From positions 1-64,000 of the forward strand of contig JABHSO010000212.1 in the NCBI GenBank assembly GCA_018669845.1: DNA of 64,000 nucleotides. The letters are read 5' to 3'. The notes under the pieces were generated by a model. The model was not told where the DNA came from. It did not search any database and saw nothing but the letters and a program-made list of their open reading frames with translations. This DNA comes from Gammaproteobacteria bacterium. Its GTDB lineage: Bacteria > Pseudomonadota > Gammaproteobacteria > GCA-001735895. Shown here in pieces: positions 1 through 7,407 of this stretch. Numbering within the stretch: position 1 is the first letter of the stretch; each line of letters opens with the position of its first letter. Both the position numbers and the translations under genes were made by a program.

Positions 1-443
1 GGTACCACGGTGTATTCGGAAAATGTAGAGCAGCCCATGTAGTGATAAATAGGTGAACCATTCATTGAAAAGCGGCGGGTGTTATCCGGCATATAACCCG
101 TCCAGACTGTTGCCGCTATTGACTGACACAGGTTTGTTTTTGGTGAGCGACAATACTCACATTCACCACACTCTGGAATATACAGTGGAATCACATGGTC
201 ACCCGGTTTTAAATCTTTAACTCCTGGCCCACATTCAACAACCTCACAACCACCTTCATGGCCTAATACACAGGGAAAAGCACCCTCGGGATCATCTCCG
301 GACAGGGTAAAGGCATCGGTATGACAGACACCGGAAGCTACGACTTTTAATAGTACCTCTCCCTCCCTGGGTCCTTCTACATCGATCATTTCGATAGCGA
401 GTGGTTTTTTCGGCTCCCAGGCCACAGCTGCTTTTGCTTTCAT
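1..443 (-). CDS. frmA: Class III alcohol dehydrogenase / S-(hydroxymethyl)glutathione dehydrogenase, N-terminal part (runs off window)
   Basis: This gene is absent from the ORF track because it is cut by the window edge. Reading the minus strand from the ATG at 443 gives an uninterrupted protein beginning [11 protein letters not shown]. It has GVCHTD (catalytic zinc Cys), GHEG, the structural-zinc cysteine cluster around CGECEYC, and ends near [12 protein letters not shown], all typical of zinc-dependent class III dehydrogenases. The family oxidises S-hydroxymethylglutathione to S-formylglutathione and also reduces S-nitrosoglutathione using NADH. About 147 of the usual ~370 residues are present. 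It is divergent from a TetR regulator, and the intergenic region holds a palindromic operator and a long inverted repeat. Confidence 0.93.
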   Translation of the reverse strand, partial: MKAKAAVAWEPKKPLAIEMIDVEGPREGEVLLKVVASGVCHTDAFTLSGDDPEGAFPCVLGHEGGCEVVECGPGVKDLKPGDHVIPLYIPECGECEYCRSPKTNLCQSIAATVWTGYMPDNTRRFSMNGSPIYHYMGCSTFSEYTVV

Positions 444-475
444 GTAGATTCCTCTATCAGTGGTTAGTATTTAGA

Positions 476-536
476 CCTGAATCCGTAACTTCAATCCGGC
501 TGCAAGAGCCTAATGCACTGAAATTACGGATTCAGG
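476..536. repeat. Long inverted repeat in the dehydrogenase leader
   Basis: CCTGAATCCGTAA at 476-488 is repeated in perfect inverted form at 524-536. The arms extend to 17 bp with one mismatch and a loop of about 27 nt. It lies 33 bp upstream of the dehydrogenase start, so it could form a hairpin in that mRNA leader or be a dispersed repeat. No U-tract follows it on either strand. Confidence 0.75.
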
Positions 537-556
537 TGAGACTTAAAATAATTTAG

Positions 557-570
557 AATGAATGTTCATT
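557..570. promoter_or_regulatory. Palindromic operator (AATGAATGTTCATT), TetR-type, copy 1
   Basis: This 14-bp near-palindrome lies between the divergent dehydrogenase and tetR genes. The same sequence occurs at 1416-1429 (perfect palindrome), 19628-19641 and 19649-19662, each time in front of a functionally related gene. Its size and symmetry suit a TetR dimer. That the adjacent TetR binds it is inferred from position, not shown. Confidence 0.7.
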
Positions 571-593
571 ATTGTCAAATAGTATTCTATAAT
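565..593 (+). promoter_or_regulatory. Predicted sigma70 promoter for tetR
   Basis: TTCATT (565-570, the right half of the operator) could serve as the -35 box, with TATAAT at 588-593 as the -10 and a 17-bp spacer. A repressor bound at the operator would block it, giving autoregulation. The -35 is a weak match; the -10 is a perfect consensus match. Confidence 0.55.
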
Positions 594-652
594 TAGTATA
601 AATTACTGTTATTATTTACAAATTGTTCAAACTTGATTATTTATTGACCCGT

Positions 653-1273
653 ATGCCCTATCTATCACGCCCCGAACCCGATCCGAAGCCAATGGATTGC
701 CGTATCCTGACTGCAGCACTTAAGTTGTTTGTCAACCAGGGGTATCACAATGTCTCGGTGCACGATGTACAGAAACAGGCTGATGTCAGTATTGGTTCAA
801 TCTATAAACATTTTGGTGGTAAGGAAGGTATGGCCAAAGCATTGCACGAACGTTTGCTGGTGGAAATGAATGAAATGGTCGATTCTGTTATTGCTCAGGA
901 TCTGACGATCATCGAACAATGCAACCGTATCATCGAGCTGCTATTCGAATACACCGAAACCCGCTGCGAAATCATCGCTTTTATCCTGCACGCCAATCAC
1001 ACAGAATTTATTTCAGATGAACCCCCGATCTGTTCAGCTGAACCGTTCCAGAAAATTCGTGACATGGTGCAGCGCGGTATGGATACCGGTGAAATTCAGG
1101 CTTATGACTGCTTGATAGCAGCTTCAGTCATTTTTGGTGGAGCATTCCGCCTGATCCATATGCGCCTCGATGGACTCATTGATCGACCACTGCCAGAGCT
1201 TTACGAGCAACTTATCGATGCGACCTGGAGGGGTATGAAAATCCAGGTTGAACCTGGTGTCTCCAACAAGTAA
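653..1273 (+). CDS. TetR/AcrR-family transcriptional regulator
   Basis: The N-terminal helix-turn-helix is clear: ILTAALKLFVNQGYHNVSVHD followed by the recognition-helix region SIGSIYKHFGGKEGMAKAL. The ~150-residue C-terminal helical domain would bind the ligand and dimerise. The ORF track starts at a TTG (623). The ATG at 653 looks more likely because the extra residues are not TetR-like, and neither start has a good ribosome site. It is divergent from the class III dehydrogenase gene and upstream of ctaB. The same palindrome precedes all three transcription units and the distant gfa operon, so this protein is the best candidate regulator. Its inducer is unknown; formaldehyde, a glutathione adduct or NO would fit the neighbours. 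Confidence 0.88.
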   Translation: MPYLSRPEPDPKPMDCRILTAALKLFVNQGYHNVSVHDVQKQADVSIGSIYKHFGGKEGMAKALHERLLVEMNEMVDSVIAQDLTIIEQCNRIIELLFEYTETRCEIIAFILHANHTEFISDEPPICSAEPFQKIRDMVQRGMDTGEIQAYDCLIAASVIFGGAFRLIHMRLDGLIDRPLPELYEQLIDATWRGMKIQVEPGVSNK

Positions 1274-1415
1274 AGACAACGGTATTACAGCCTGAATCTT
1301 GAGTTCCACAAGAATACTCACAAATTATACTGATTCCAAACGGGCTGTTTCTGACGCGGCTTTCAACAACCACCTTTCAAAGCAGAAGGATAGAAAGTCT
1401 TTTGTAATTAACTAG

Positions 1416-1429
1416 AATGAATATTCATT
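1416..1429. promoter_or_regulatory. Perfect palindromic operator (AATGAATATTCATT), copy 2
   Basis: This is a perfect 14-bp palindrome in the 278-bp gap between tetR and ctaB. It matches the site at 557-570 with one central base changed, and is identical to the one at 19649-19662. It overlaps the predicted ctaB -35 box, consistent with repression. Confidence 0.72.
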
Positions 1430-1452
1430 TTAATCTTTATTTACTGTATAGT
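1424..1452 (+). promoter_or_regulatory. Predicted promoter of the ctaB / copper-ATPase operon
   Basis: TTCATT (1424-1429) lies in the right half of the operator and TATAGT (1447-1452) follows after 17 bp. This is the same geometry as the tetR promoter at 565-593. The shared arrangement supports common control of the two units. Confidence 0.55.
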
Positions 1453-1550
1453 CGCAACAATATTCAGCTGAAAATCTGAACAATACAGATATACAGCGAA
1501 ATAAAAAGCTGGCTGCAAAGACAGTCATATGATCCCGGGGAGCATAAATA

Positions 1551-2465
1551 ATGAATGAAGCAGTTGCTGAAGCAAATATAGCCAATATTACCTGGAAAAC
1601 TTATCTAGCTTTATGTAAACCAAAGGTAGTTTTACTGATTGTCTTTACTGCAGTTGTCGGAATGCTGCTAGCTTCTGCTGCTAACCCACCCTGGGCCACT
1701 GTCTTTTTTGCAATTTTTGGGATTGGTCTGGCAGCGGCAGCGGGTGCTGCAGCCAACCACTGGGTAGATCGGAGAATAGATGCCATTATGGCGCGTACCC
1801 AAAGCCGACCATTACCGCAACACCAGATTTCCCCGATATCAGTTATCGGCTTTTCACTACTGCTAGCTACCCTGTCAATGGTAATGCTTGTCACACAGGT
1901 CAATTTGTTAACTGCACTGCTCACTTTTATATCGATGATCGGTTATGCGATTATCTATACCGTATTCCTTAAACCGGCTACGCCCTACAATATCGTTTTG
2001 GGTGGTGCAGCCGGGGCTACACCACCGCTGCTAGGCTGGACTGCGGTCACTGGAGAAGTGCACACCGAGGGGCTACTGTTATTTCTGATCATATTCATCT
2101 GGACCCCTCCGCATTTCTGGGCACTAGCTATAAAACGCAGGGAAGAATACGCCAGAGCCGAGGTGCCGATGCTGCCGGTTACCCATGGAGTTGCATTCAC
2201 CAAGTTACAAATCCTTTTCTATACAGTGATGCTGGTGATAATCAGTGTACTGCCTTTCACCATCCAGATGAGTGGTATCATTTATCTGTCTGGAGCCCTG
2301 TCTCTGGGCATCGGGTTTCTTTGGCATGCGATTCGGCTTTTCAGGGAAGACGGAGACAGCCATGCTGGACCAACCTTTGGATACTCAATATTTTACCTCA
2401 GCATGCTGTTCGGGTTTTTACTTCTTGACCACTATGCAAGAATAATTATCCGTTTGTGGCTGTAA
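1551..2465 (+). CDS. ctaB: Protohaem IX farnesyltransferase (haem O synthase)
   Basis: The protein is a 304-residue UbiA-superfamily membrane prenyltransferase that adds a farnesyl group to protohaem to make haem O. The Asp-rich substrate motif is visible as NHWVDRRIDAIMARTQSRPLP, and the second conserved loop is WTPPHFWALAI. About eight hydrophobic segments fill the protein. It is normally linked to haem-copper oxidase genes. Here there is no oxidase beside it; instead a copper-transport ATPase follows 12-30 bp downstream. The operator in front matches those before gfa and the haem-copper genes at 16.8-19.5 kb. This suggests it makes haem for that enzyme, which is an inference. Confidence 0.94.
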   Translation: MNEAVAEANIANITWKTYLALCKPKVVLLIVFTAVVGMLLASAANPPWATVFFAIFGIGLAAAAGAAANHWVDRRIDAIMARTQSRPLPQHQISPISVIGFSLLLATLSMVMLVTQVNLLTALLTFISMIGYAIIYTVFLKPATPYNIVLGGAAGATPPLLGWTAVTGEVHTEGLLLFLIIFIWTPPHFWALAIKRREEYARAEVPMLPVTHGVAFTKLQILFYTVMLVIISVLPFTIQMSGIIYLSGALSLGIGFLWHAIRLFREDGDSHAGPTFGYSIFYLSMLFGFLLLDHYARIIIRLWL

Positions 2466-2495
2466 TCAAATATAACGTTGATTAGCTCTAGTCAA

Positions 2496-4838
2496 ATGGA
2501 TTGTAAGCTCTGCGGCCTTCCAGCTACGCCAGAATTGCAACAGGACGATCACGTATTTTGCTGTATAGGTTGCCGGGAAGTATACAGGCATTTTGGCTCT
2601 ATCACCTTGCCCGGACCGAGCTCAGCAAATAGTGAAACTAAAATTGAACCGGAAGGAAATGAGGCTTACCTACGAATCGATGGAATGCATTGTTCTTCAT
2701 GTGAATTATTGATCGAAAGGCACTCTCTTCAGGTTAAAGGTATTGTCGCTGCAAAAACCAACTATGCTACTGCCACCACAAAAATCATCTATAATCCAGA
2801 GCAGATTGACGAATCTGATTTACCAGAACTGATCAGCCGCTCCGGCTACCATGCCCGCTTCAGTCAGGACAAGGCTCCCGATTACGACTATCGCATGCCA
2901 ATGCTGCGCCTGGTGACTGCCGAAAGCCTGGCAGCGACAATTATGATGATGTATCTGGCCTTCTACTACCCGGTCCATCTTGGCTTGATTGATATTGCTG
3001 AACTGGAACCAGTCCATTGGCTGGTTCACAAGGCTGTACCGATGGTACTGCTTTTTCTTACCAGCATTCTAATTTTCTATGTTGCATTACCTATTTTTCG
3101 AGGTGCCTGGATCGGTCTTCGTACCGGTGTGTTGAATATGGATAACTTATTAGCAATCGCCATTCTTGCGGCTTATGGATTCAGTATTGGGCAGATGATC
3201 ATCGGTACGCTTGAACTATATTTCGACGTTGCTGCCACGATTATTGCCGTGGTGACAATTGGCCGCTATTTAGAACGCGAAGCCAAGGAAAAAGCCACAG
3301 AAGCCCTTGCTAGTATTATGGATGCATGGATACCTTTTGCACGAGTCCGCAGGGATGGAAATCTGCACATGCTATCGATCGATGAACTACATCCAGCAGA
3401 GCACATCTTTGTTTACCAGGGAGAAATGATCCCGGCAGACGGTATAATTGTCGAAGGGCAGTGTGCAGTGGATGAATCGCTTATGACTGGTGAGCCATTC
3501 CCTGTTACCCGCAATGTTGGTGACCGCATCCTGGGTGGCACCCGCAACGTCGAAGGCACAGTTGAAGTCGAGGTTGGACATGTCGTCGCAAGTCAGCTCG
3601 ACAATCTGGCTCGCGTATTATGGAATGCACAAAGTTCTACAGCTGGTACACTTGGTATGGGTGACAGGGTGGCACGCCTGTTTGTTCCCACGGTGCTGAT
3701 TCTGGCACTTGGAGTTAGTTTCTGGTTATACAGCGGAGGTGCCTCTCTCGGCACCGCACTGCTCGCGGGTATGGCTACGCTGATAGTCTCCTGCCCCTGT
3801 ACTTTTGGTTTAGCTATCCCTCTGACCTCTGCAGTGGGGGTCAGTGTTGCTCTGAAGAAAGGTATCATCATCGCCAGTGCCGATGCATTTGAAAAAGCCC
3901 GGCAGATTCATACGATTGCAATCGACAAGACCGGTATTTTATCAACTGCGAACATGTCCGTCAGCAATGTGGTCGGGCCACCTGAAGTCATCGAATATGC
4001 TGCTGCGGTTGAAAGGCTATCACCACATCCGATTGCCGAAGCCATTGCCCGACTTAATTCGCGATACGAGGCAAAAGATATCAAAAACTATCCCGGAAAA
4101 GGGGCCGTAGCACAAGTTGAGAACCATTCTGTCGCGGTTGGCAGTAAATCACTTTTTACCATACTGGGGTGGGAAATTCCGAAAACGCCAATCACACCCG
4201 ATCCAGAACAGGCTGTGAAATCCTATGTAGGCTGGGATGGAAAGATTTACGGCGTGATAACCACCGAGGATCAACCCCGGCCGGGCTGGAGCCAGGTGGT
4301 TGACAGGCTGCGTAAGCAGGCTCATGTAGTTTTACTGACCGGTGCAGAAACGGCTGGATCATTCGGAGAAAAATTTGATGATGTTTTTACCGGTATACCA
4401 CCTGAAGGTAAAGCCTCGGTGATCAGGCAGTTAAAAACTAAGGGGGTTGTCGTGATGATTGGTGATGGCAGCAATGATGCTCCTTCACTCGCAGAAGCTG
4501 ATCTCGGTATCGCATTCGGGGCACCGACCGCATTGGCTGCCGATGCAGCCGATGTGATCATTCCCGGTGACAGGCTGGATTGCATCTTTGTGACCTTTGA
4601 GATACTTCAGTCAATCCGGCTCAGGATTAGGCAAAACCTGGTGTGGGCACTGCTGTATAATGCCATCGCTATTCCGATTGCTGTCTCGGGCATGCTCAAT
4701 CCCCTTTTTGCAGCACTGGCAATGTCTTCCAGCAGTTTGTTAGTAATCTGGAATTCATCCAGGCAACTCGTTCCTGATGAGACACCAGATACTCTGGAAG
4801 ATCAGCACACTGCCCTCCAGAATGTGAGTCACATTTAA
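2496..4838 (+). CDS. Copper-transporting P1B-type ATPase (CcoI/FixI-like, oxidase assembly type)
   Basis: Domains in order: an N-terminal Cys-rich module (CKLCGLP and FCCIGCREVY) typical of CcoI/FixI-type pumps; a heavy-metal-associated domain with GMHCSSC; membrane helices; actuator TGEPFPV; transmembrane metal site CPCTFG; phosphorylation site DKTG; the Ser-Pro-His-Pro motif of P1B pumps; and hinge GDGSNDAPSLAEA. Such pumps export Cu(I) for assembly of haem-copper enzymes. The track starts at a TTG (2478); the ATG at 2496 is chosen, but neither has a clear ribosome site. It is co-directional with ctaB. The last ~20 residues after SSLLVIWNSSRQ look non-native: they are encoded opposite a relic of a regulator gene (4808-5330), so the 3' end may have been rebuilt by recombination. 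Confidence 0.9.
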   Translation: MDCKLCGLPATPELQQDDHVFCCIGCREVYRHFGSITLPGPSSANSETKIEPEGNEAYLRIDGMHCSSCELLIERHSLQVKGIVAAKTNYATATTKIIYNPEQIDESDLPELISRSGYHARFSQDKAPDYDYRMPMLRLVTAESLAATIMMMYLAFYYPVHLGLIDIAELEPVHWLVHKAVPMVLLFLTSILIFYVALPIFRGAWIGLRTGVLNMDNLLAIAILAAYGFSIGQMIIGTLELYFDVAATIIAVVTIGRYLEREAKEKATEALASIMDAWIPFARVRRDGNLHMLSIDELHPAEHIFVYQGEMIPADGIIVEGQCAVDESLMTGEPFPVTRNVGDRILGGTRNVEGTVEVEVGHVVASQLDNLARVLWNAQSSTAGTLGMGDRVARLFVPTVLILALGVSFWLYSGGASLGTALLAGMATLIVSCPCTFGLAIPLTSAVGVSVALKKGIIIASADAFEKARQIHTIAIDKTGILSTANMSVSNVVGPPEVIEYAAAVERLSPHPIAEAIARLNSRYEAKDIKNYPGKGAVAQVENHSVAVGSKSLFTILGWEIPKTPITPDPEQAVKSYVGWDGKIYGVITTEDQPRPGWSQVVDRLRKQAHVVLLTGAETAGSFGEKFDDVFTGIPPEGKASVIRQLKTKGVVVMIGDGSNDAPSLAEADLGIAFGAPTALAADAADVIIPGDRLDCIFVTFEILQSIRLRIRQNLVWALLYNAIAIPIAVSGMLNPLFAALAMSSSSLLVIWNSSRQLVPDETPDTLEDQHTALQNVSHI

Positions 4839-5330
4839 CTGCTTACTAATTTTCTCCGAGGTTGCCTTTGTGCTTTTGAAATAAAAAGAGGAAGTTCGGC
4901 TAATAACCCTGAGCGTGGGTATTTTAGCTAGTAAGTTAATAAACTCTTCACTTAGACCATAAGAAAAATACTCCTGATCCTGCTCAGGACTTAAGTCAGC
5001 AAAAGCGAGAACTGCTATAGATTTTTCACTTTTGTTATCGGCTTTAGTTCCAGGGGCCTGTAGGGTTTCACTTCTCCCTGCAACTTCTTCAATGTTAGCA
5101 ATGAACTGATAAGCACGACCATGAATGGTTTTAATAACCTGTTGTTTTTGCCCGTCTTCCTCAAGGACTTTACGAGTGCTTTTAATATGGTTACTTAATG
5201 AGGTATCGGAAACGATTCTTCTTTTATCAGTAAATTTTATACCAGTTATTCTTTCAAAATTTTCATATAGTGAATTTCTAAATGCCCATATAACAACTTT
5301 TACTAAAACAGGCATGAAGCAAATCAAATA
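4808..5330 (-). pseudogene. Relic of a winged-helix / TolB-like regulator, truncated at both ends
   Basis: The minus-strand ORF 4755-5357 contains the second half of an OmpR/CadC-type winged helix (RRIVSDTSLSNHIKSTRKVL through IKTIHGRAYQFIANI). This is followed by the segment SIAVLAFADLSPEQDQEYFSYGLSEE to THILEGSV, seen in large TPR-containing regulators. The normal start of the winged helix is missing. The homology stops at LEGSV, where the ORF runs antisense into the copper ATPase gene; the TPR part (normally hundreds of residues) is gone. I read it as a broken gene rather than a functional 200-residue protein. Confidence 0.7.
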
Positions 5331-5391
5331 CTCAACGAACTTAAGTAGTATAATCAATCAACTATTAGAAAAAATGAAGAGGAAATTCTAC

Positions 5392-5784
5392 ATGGAATTA
5401 AAGGTAACACTTGAAGGTAATAAAAAAGTTTCAACACACATCGGTGATCACCTGATCATGACTGATCAGCCTGAAAAGAGTGGCGGCAGCAATACCGCAC
5501 CTGCTCCCTATGATTTATTTTTAGCTTCTATAGCAACCTGTGCCGGCTTTTATGTACAGTCTTATTGTGATAATAAAAATATTGACTGTTCTGGCATTGA
5601 GATTACTTTGAAAGCCAGACGTGATGATAAAAAGGTAATAAATGGCTTTGTCACAACGATTCATGTGCCTGAAGAAATTCCTGAAAAACTACATGGTGTG
5701 CTGAAAAAAGTTGCATCGCAGTGTGCTGTCAAAAAAACTATCATGAACAATCCGGACTTTATTGTCGAGACTATAAAACGATAA
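5392..5784 (+). CDS. OsmC/Ohr-family protein
   Basis: The true start is the ATG at 5392, with a strong ribosome site (GAGGA, 8 nt upstream). The 219-residue track version includes antisense sequence of the regulator relic. The 130-residue product has the OsmC core: GSNTAPAPYDLFLASIATCAGFY with the first redox cysteine, and SQCAVKKTI with the second. The family reduces organic hydroperoxides or handles related thiol oxidation in the cytoplasm. The pattern is closer to the general OsmC-like group than to Ohr. It stands alone, with no co-directional close partner. Confidence 0.87.
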   Translation: MELKVTLEGNKKVSTHIGDHLIMTDQPEKSGGSNTAPAPYDLFLASIATCAGFYVQSYCDNKNIDCSGIEITLKARRDDKKVINGFVTTIHVPEEIPEKLHGVLKKVASQCAVKKTIMNNPDFIVETIKR

Positions 5785-6052
5785 ATCTATAATCCCAGAT
5801 TTTGAAAGAAAGTGTGTCGTCTACCACAGGGTGTATGAAAACTATTTACTATAAAAGCATTGTGGAAAATGTGATCTGAATATGAATACTTCCTAGCTTT
5901 AAAGTGGACAAGTACGAGTGAATTACGTGCTAAATTCTACCTGCAATGGCAATAATTTAATGGTTTTGTAATTTTTTGAGTTTTCACACAACCTGTGCCA
6001 TCAGGAACCATTTAACTCTTCACCTAAATGTTTTAATCTTAGAGGCAACAGA

Positions 6053-6082
6053 ATGAGTAGACATAAACCTTCTTATGAATGA
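6053..6082 (+). CDS. Tiny upstream ORF (9 codons) overlapping the rsgA start
   Basis: An ATG at 6053 has a good ribosome site (AGAGG) and encodes MSRHKPSYE before a TGA at 6080-6082. The rsgA ATG (6075) lies inside its final codons in another frame and has no ribosome site of its own. This arrangement fits translational coupling. It is too short to test by coding statistics. Confidence 0.4.
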   Translation: MSRHKPSYE

Positions 6083-7139
6083 TCTGAAAAGTATAGGGTA
6101 TAGCGACTGGTTTAAGAGTCGGTCGGATGATGAAAAAATGGCCGCTCATGGTGTTGCCCGGGTAGTTTCTGTACATAAAGACAGCTACACAGTCACAAAA
6201 GGTGGAGATGAGATATTTGCTGAATTATCAGGAAATCTTCTCTATTCTACAGAGTCGGCTAGTGACCTTCCTACCACTGGTGATTGGGTATATGCTGATT
6301 TTTACGATGATGAAACCCATGCAATTATATATGGCGTTTTCCCAAGAAAGACACTTCTAAAGAGAAAGGCGGCTGGTAAATTAGTGGACTTTCAACTGAT
6401 AGCAGCAAATATTGACGTTGCTTTCATTATTCAATCTTTAAATGATAATTTGAATTTACGAAGGTTGGAACGCTATTTAGTTATGGTTAATGAAAGTGAG
6501 ATTATACCTTTTATCCTACTGAGTAAGTGCGATCTTATAGCCAATGATAAGCTCGCTGAGATTAAGAAAAAGATTTTGGATATTGCACCTCAAGCTACGG
6601 TGATGGAGTTTAGTAATTTAAACCGAGAAAATATTGATTCCATTTTTGGCTTATTAAAAAGTGGATCTTCCTATTGCTTAATAGGTTCATCAGGTGTGGG
6701 CAAAACGACCCTGCTAAATAACATACTAGGTAATAATCATTTTGAAACCCAGTCCGTTAGTAAAATACAAAGTAAAGGTCGACATACAACAACAAGCCGT
6801 CAATTAGTTCGATTAGAAAGTGGCGCAATGATAATAGATACTCCAGGAATGAGAGAGCTTGGTAATATTTCAGTCAATGATGGCTTAGATGAAACTTTTT
6901 CTGAAATACTTGAGCTTTCTCAGAACTGTAAGTTTAATAACTGCTCCCATAGCAATGAAAAAGGCTGTGCAATTTTGGATTCCATCAAGTCGGGTGAGCT
7001 GTCAGAACAACGCTATAAAAACTACCTGAAAATGAAGAAAGAATCAGACTTCAATCAAATGAGCTATGTAGAAAAAAGAAAGAAGGATAAGAGCTTCGCA
7101 AAGCTGGTGAAATCGGCGGTTCAGAAAAAAAAGAGATAA
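6075..7139 (+). CDS. rsgA: Small-ribosomal-subunit-dependent GTPase A
   Basis: This 354-residue circularly permuted GTPase acts in late 30S ribosome maturation. An N-terminal OB fold (about 25-95) is followed by the permuted G domain: G4-type LLSKCDL, the P-loop GSSGVGKTTLLN (about 199-210), the G2 region GRHTTTSRQ, and DTPGMREL (G3). A C-terminal zinc site follows, with Cys and His in CKFNNCSHSNEKGC. The C-terminus ends in a basic tail, as in other RsgA/YjeQ proteins. The start has no ribosome site; a nine-codon ORF with a strong site overlaps it. An inverted repeat GCTCCTA/TAGGAGC (7141-7170) directly follows the stop. Confidence 0.95.
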   Translation: MNDLKSIGYSDWFKSRSDDEKMAAHGVARVVSVHKDSYTVTKGGDEIFAELSGNLLYSTESASDLPTTGDWVYADFYDDETHAIIYGVFPRKTLLKRKAAGKLVDFQLIAANIDVAFIIQSLNDNLNLRRLERYLVMVNESEIIPFILLSKCDLIANDKLAEIKKKILDIAPQATVMEFSNLNRENIDSIFGLLKSGSSYCLIGSSGVGKTTLLNNILGNNHFETQSVSKIQSKGRHTTTSRQLVRLESGAMIIDTPGMRELGNISVNDGLDETFSEILELSQNCKFNNCSHSNEKGCAILDSIKSGELSEQRYKNYLKMKKESDFNQMSYVEKRKKDKSFAKLVKSAVQKKKR

Positions 7140-7140
7140 T

Positions 7141-7170
7141 GCTCCTATCAATACATTAATAATTAGGAGC
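7141..7170. terminator. Hairpin after rsgA
   Basis: GCTCCTA at 7141 pairs with TAGGAGC ending at 7170, 2 nt after the rsgA stop codon. There is no strong U-tract, so a role in termination is uncertain. Confidence 0.4.
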
Positions 7171-7407
7171 TATAAAGCATAGCTCCTTCATTACTTTGTT
7201 TTACGGCCAATATTATTTCATTAAAAGGCTCTACTGGATCACCTGCTGATGGTTATAGCTATGCTCAGTTTTGTTGTGTTGTTTTTCGTTAGAATCTCTT
7301 AGCTAATTATTGATTGCTCATATATTATCGGTTTCACAAGTAATTTGAGTTCTAACCAAATTGTAAATTAATTTTTTCTATCAAAAATAAAGGACAGGGA
7401 CATAAGT

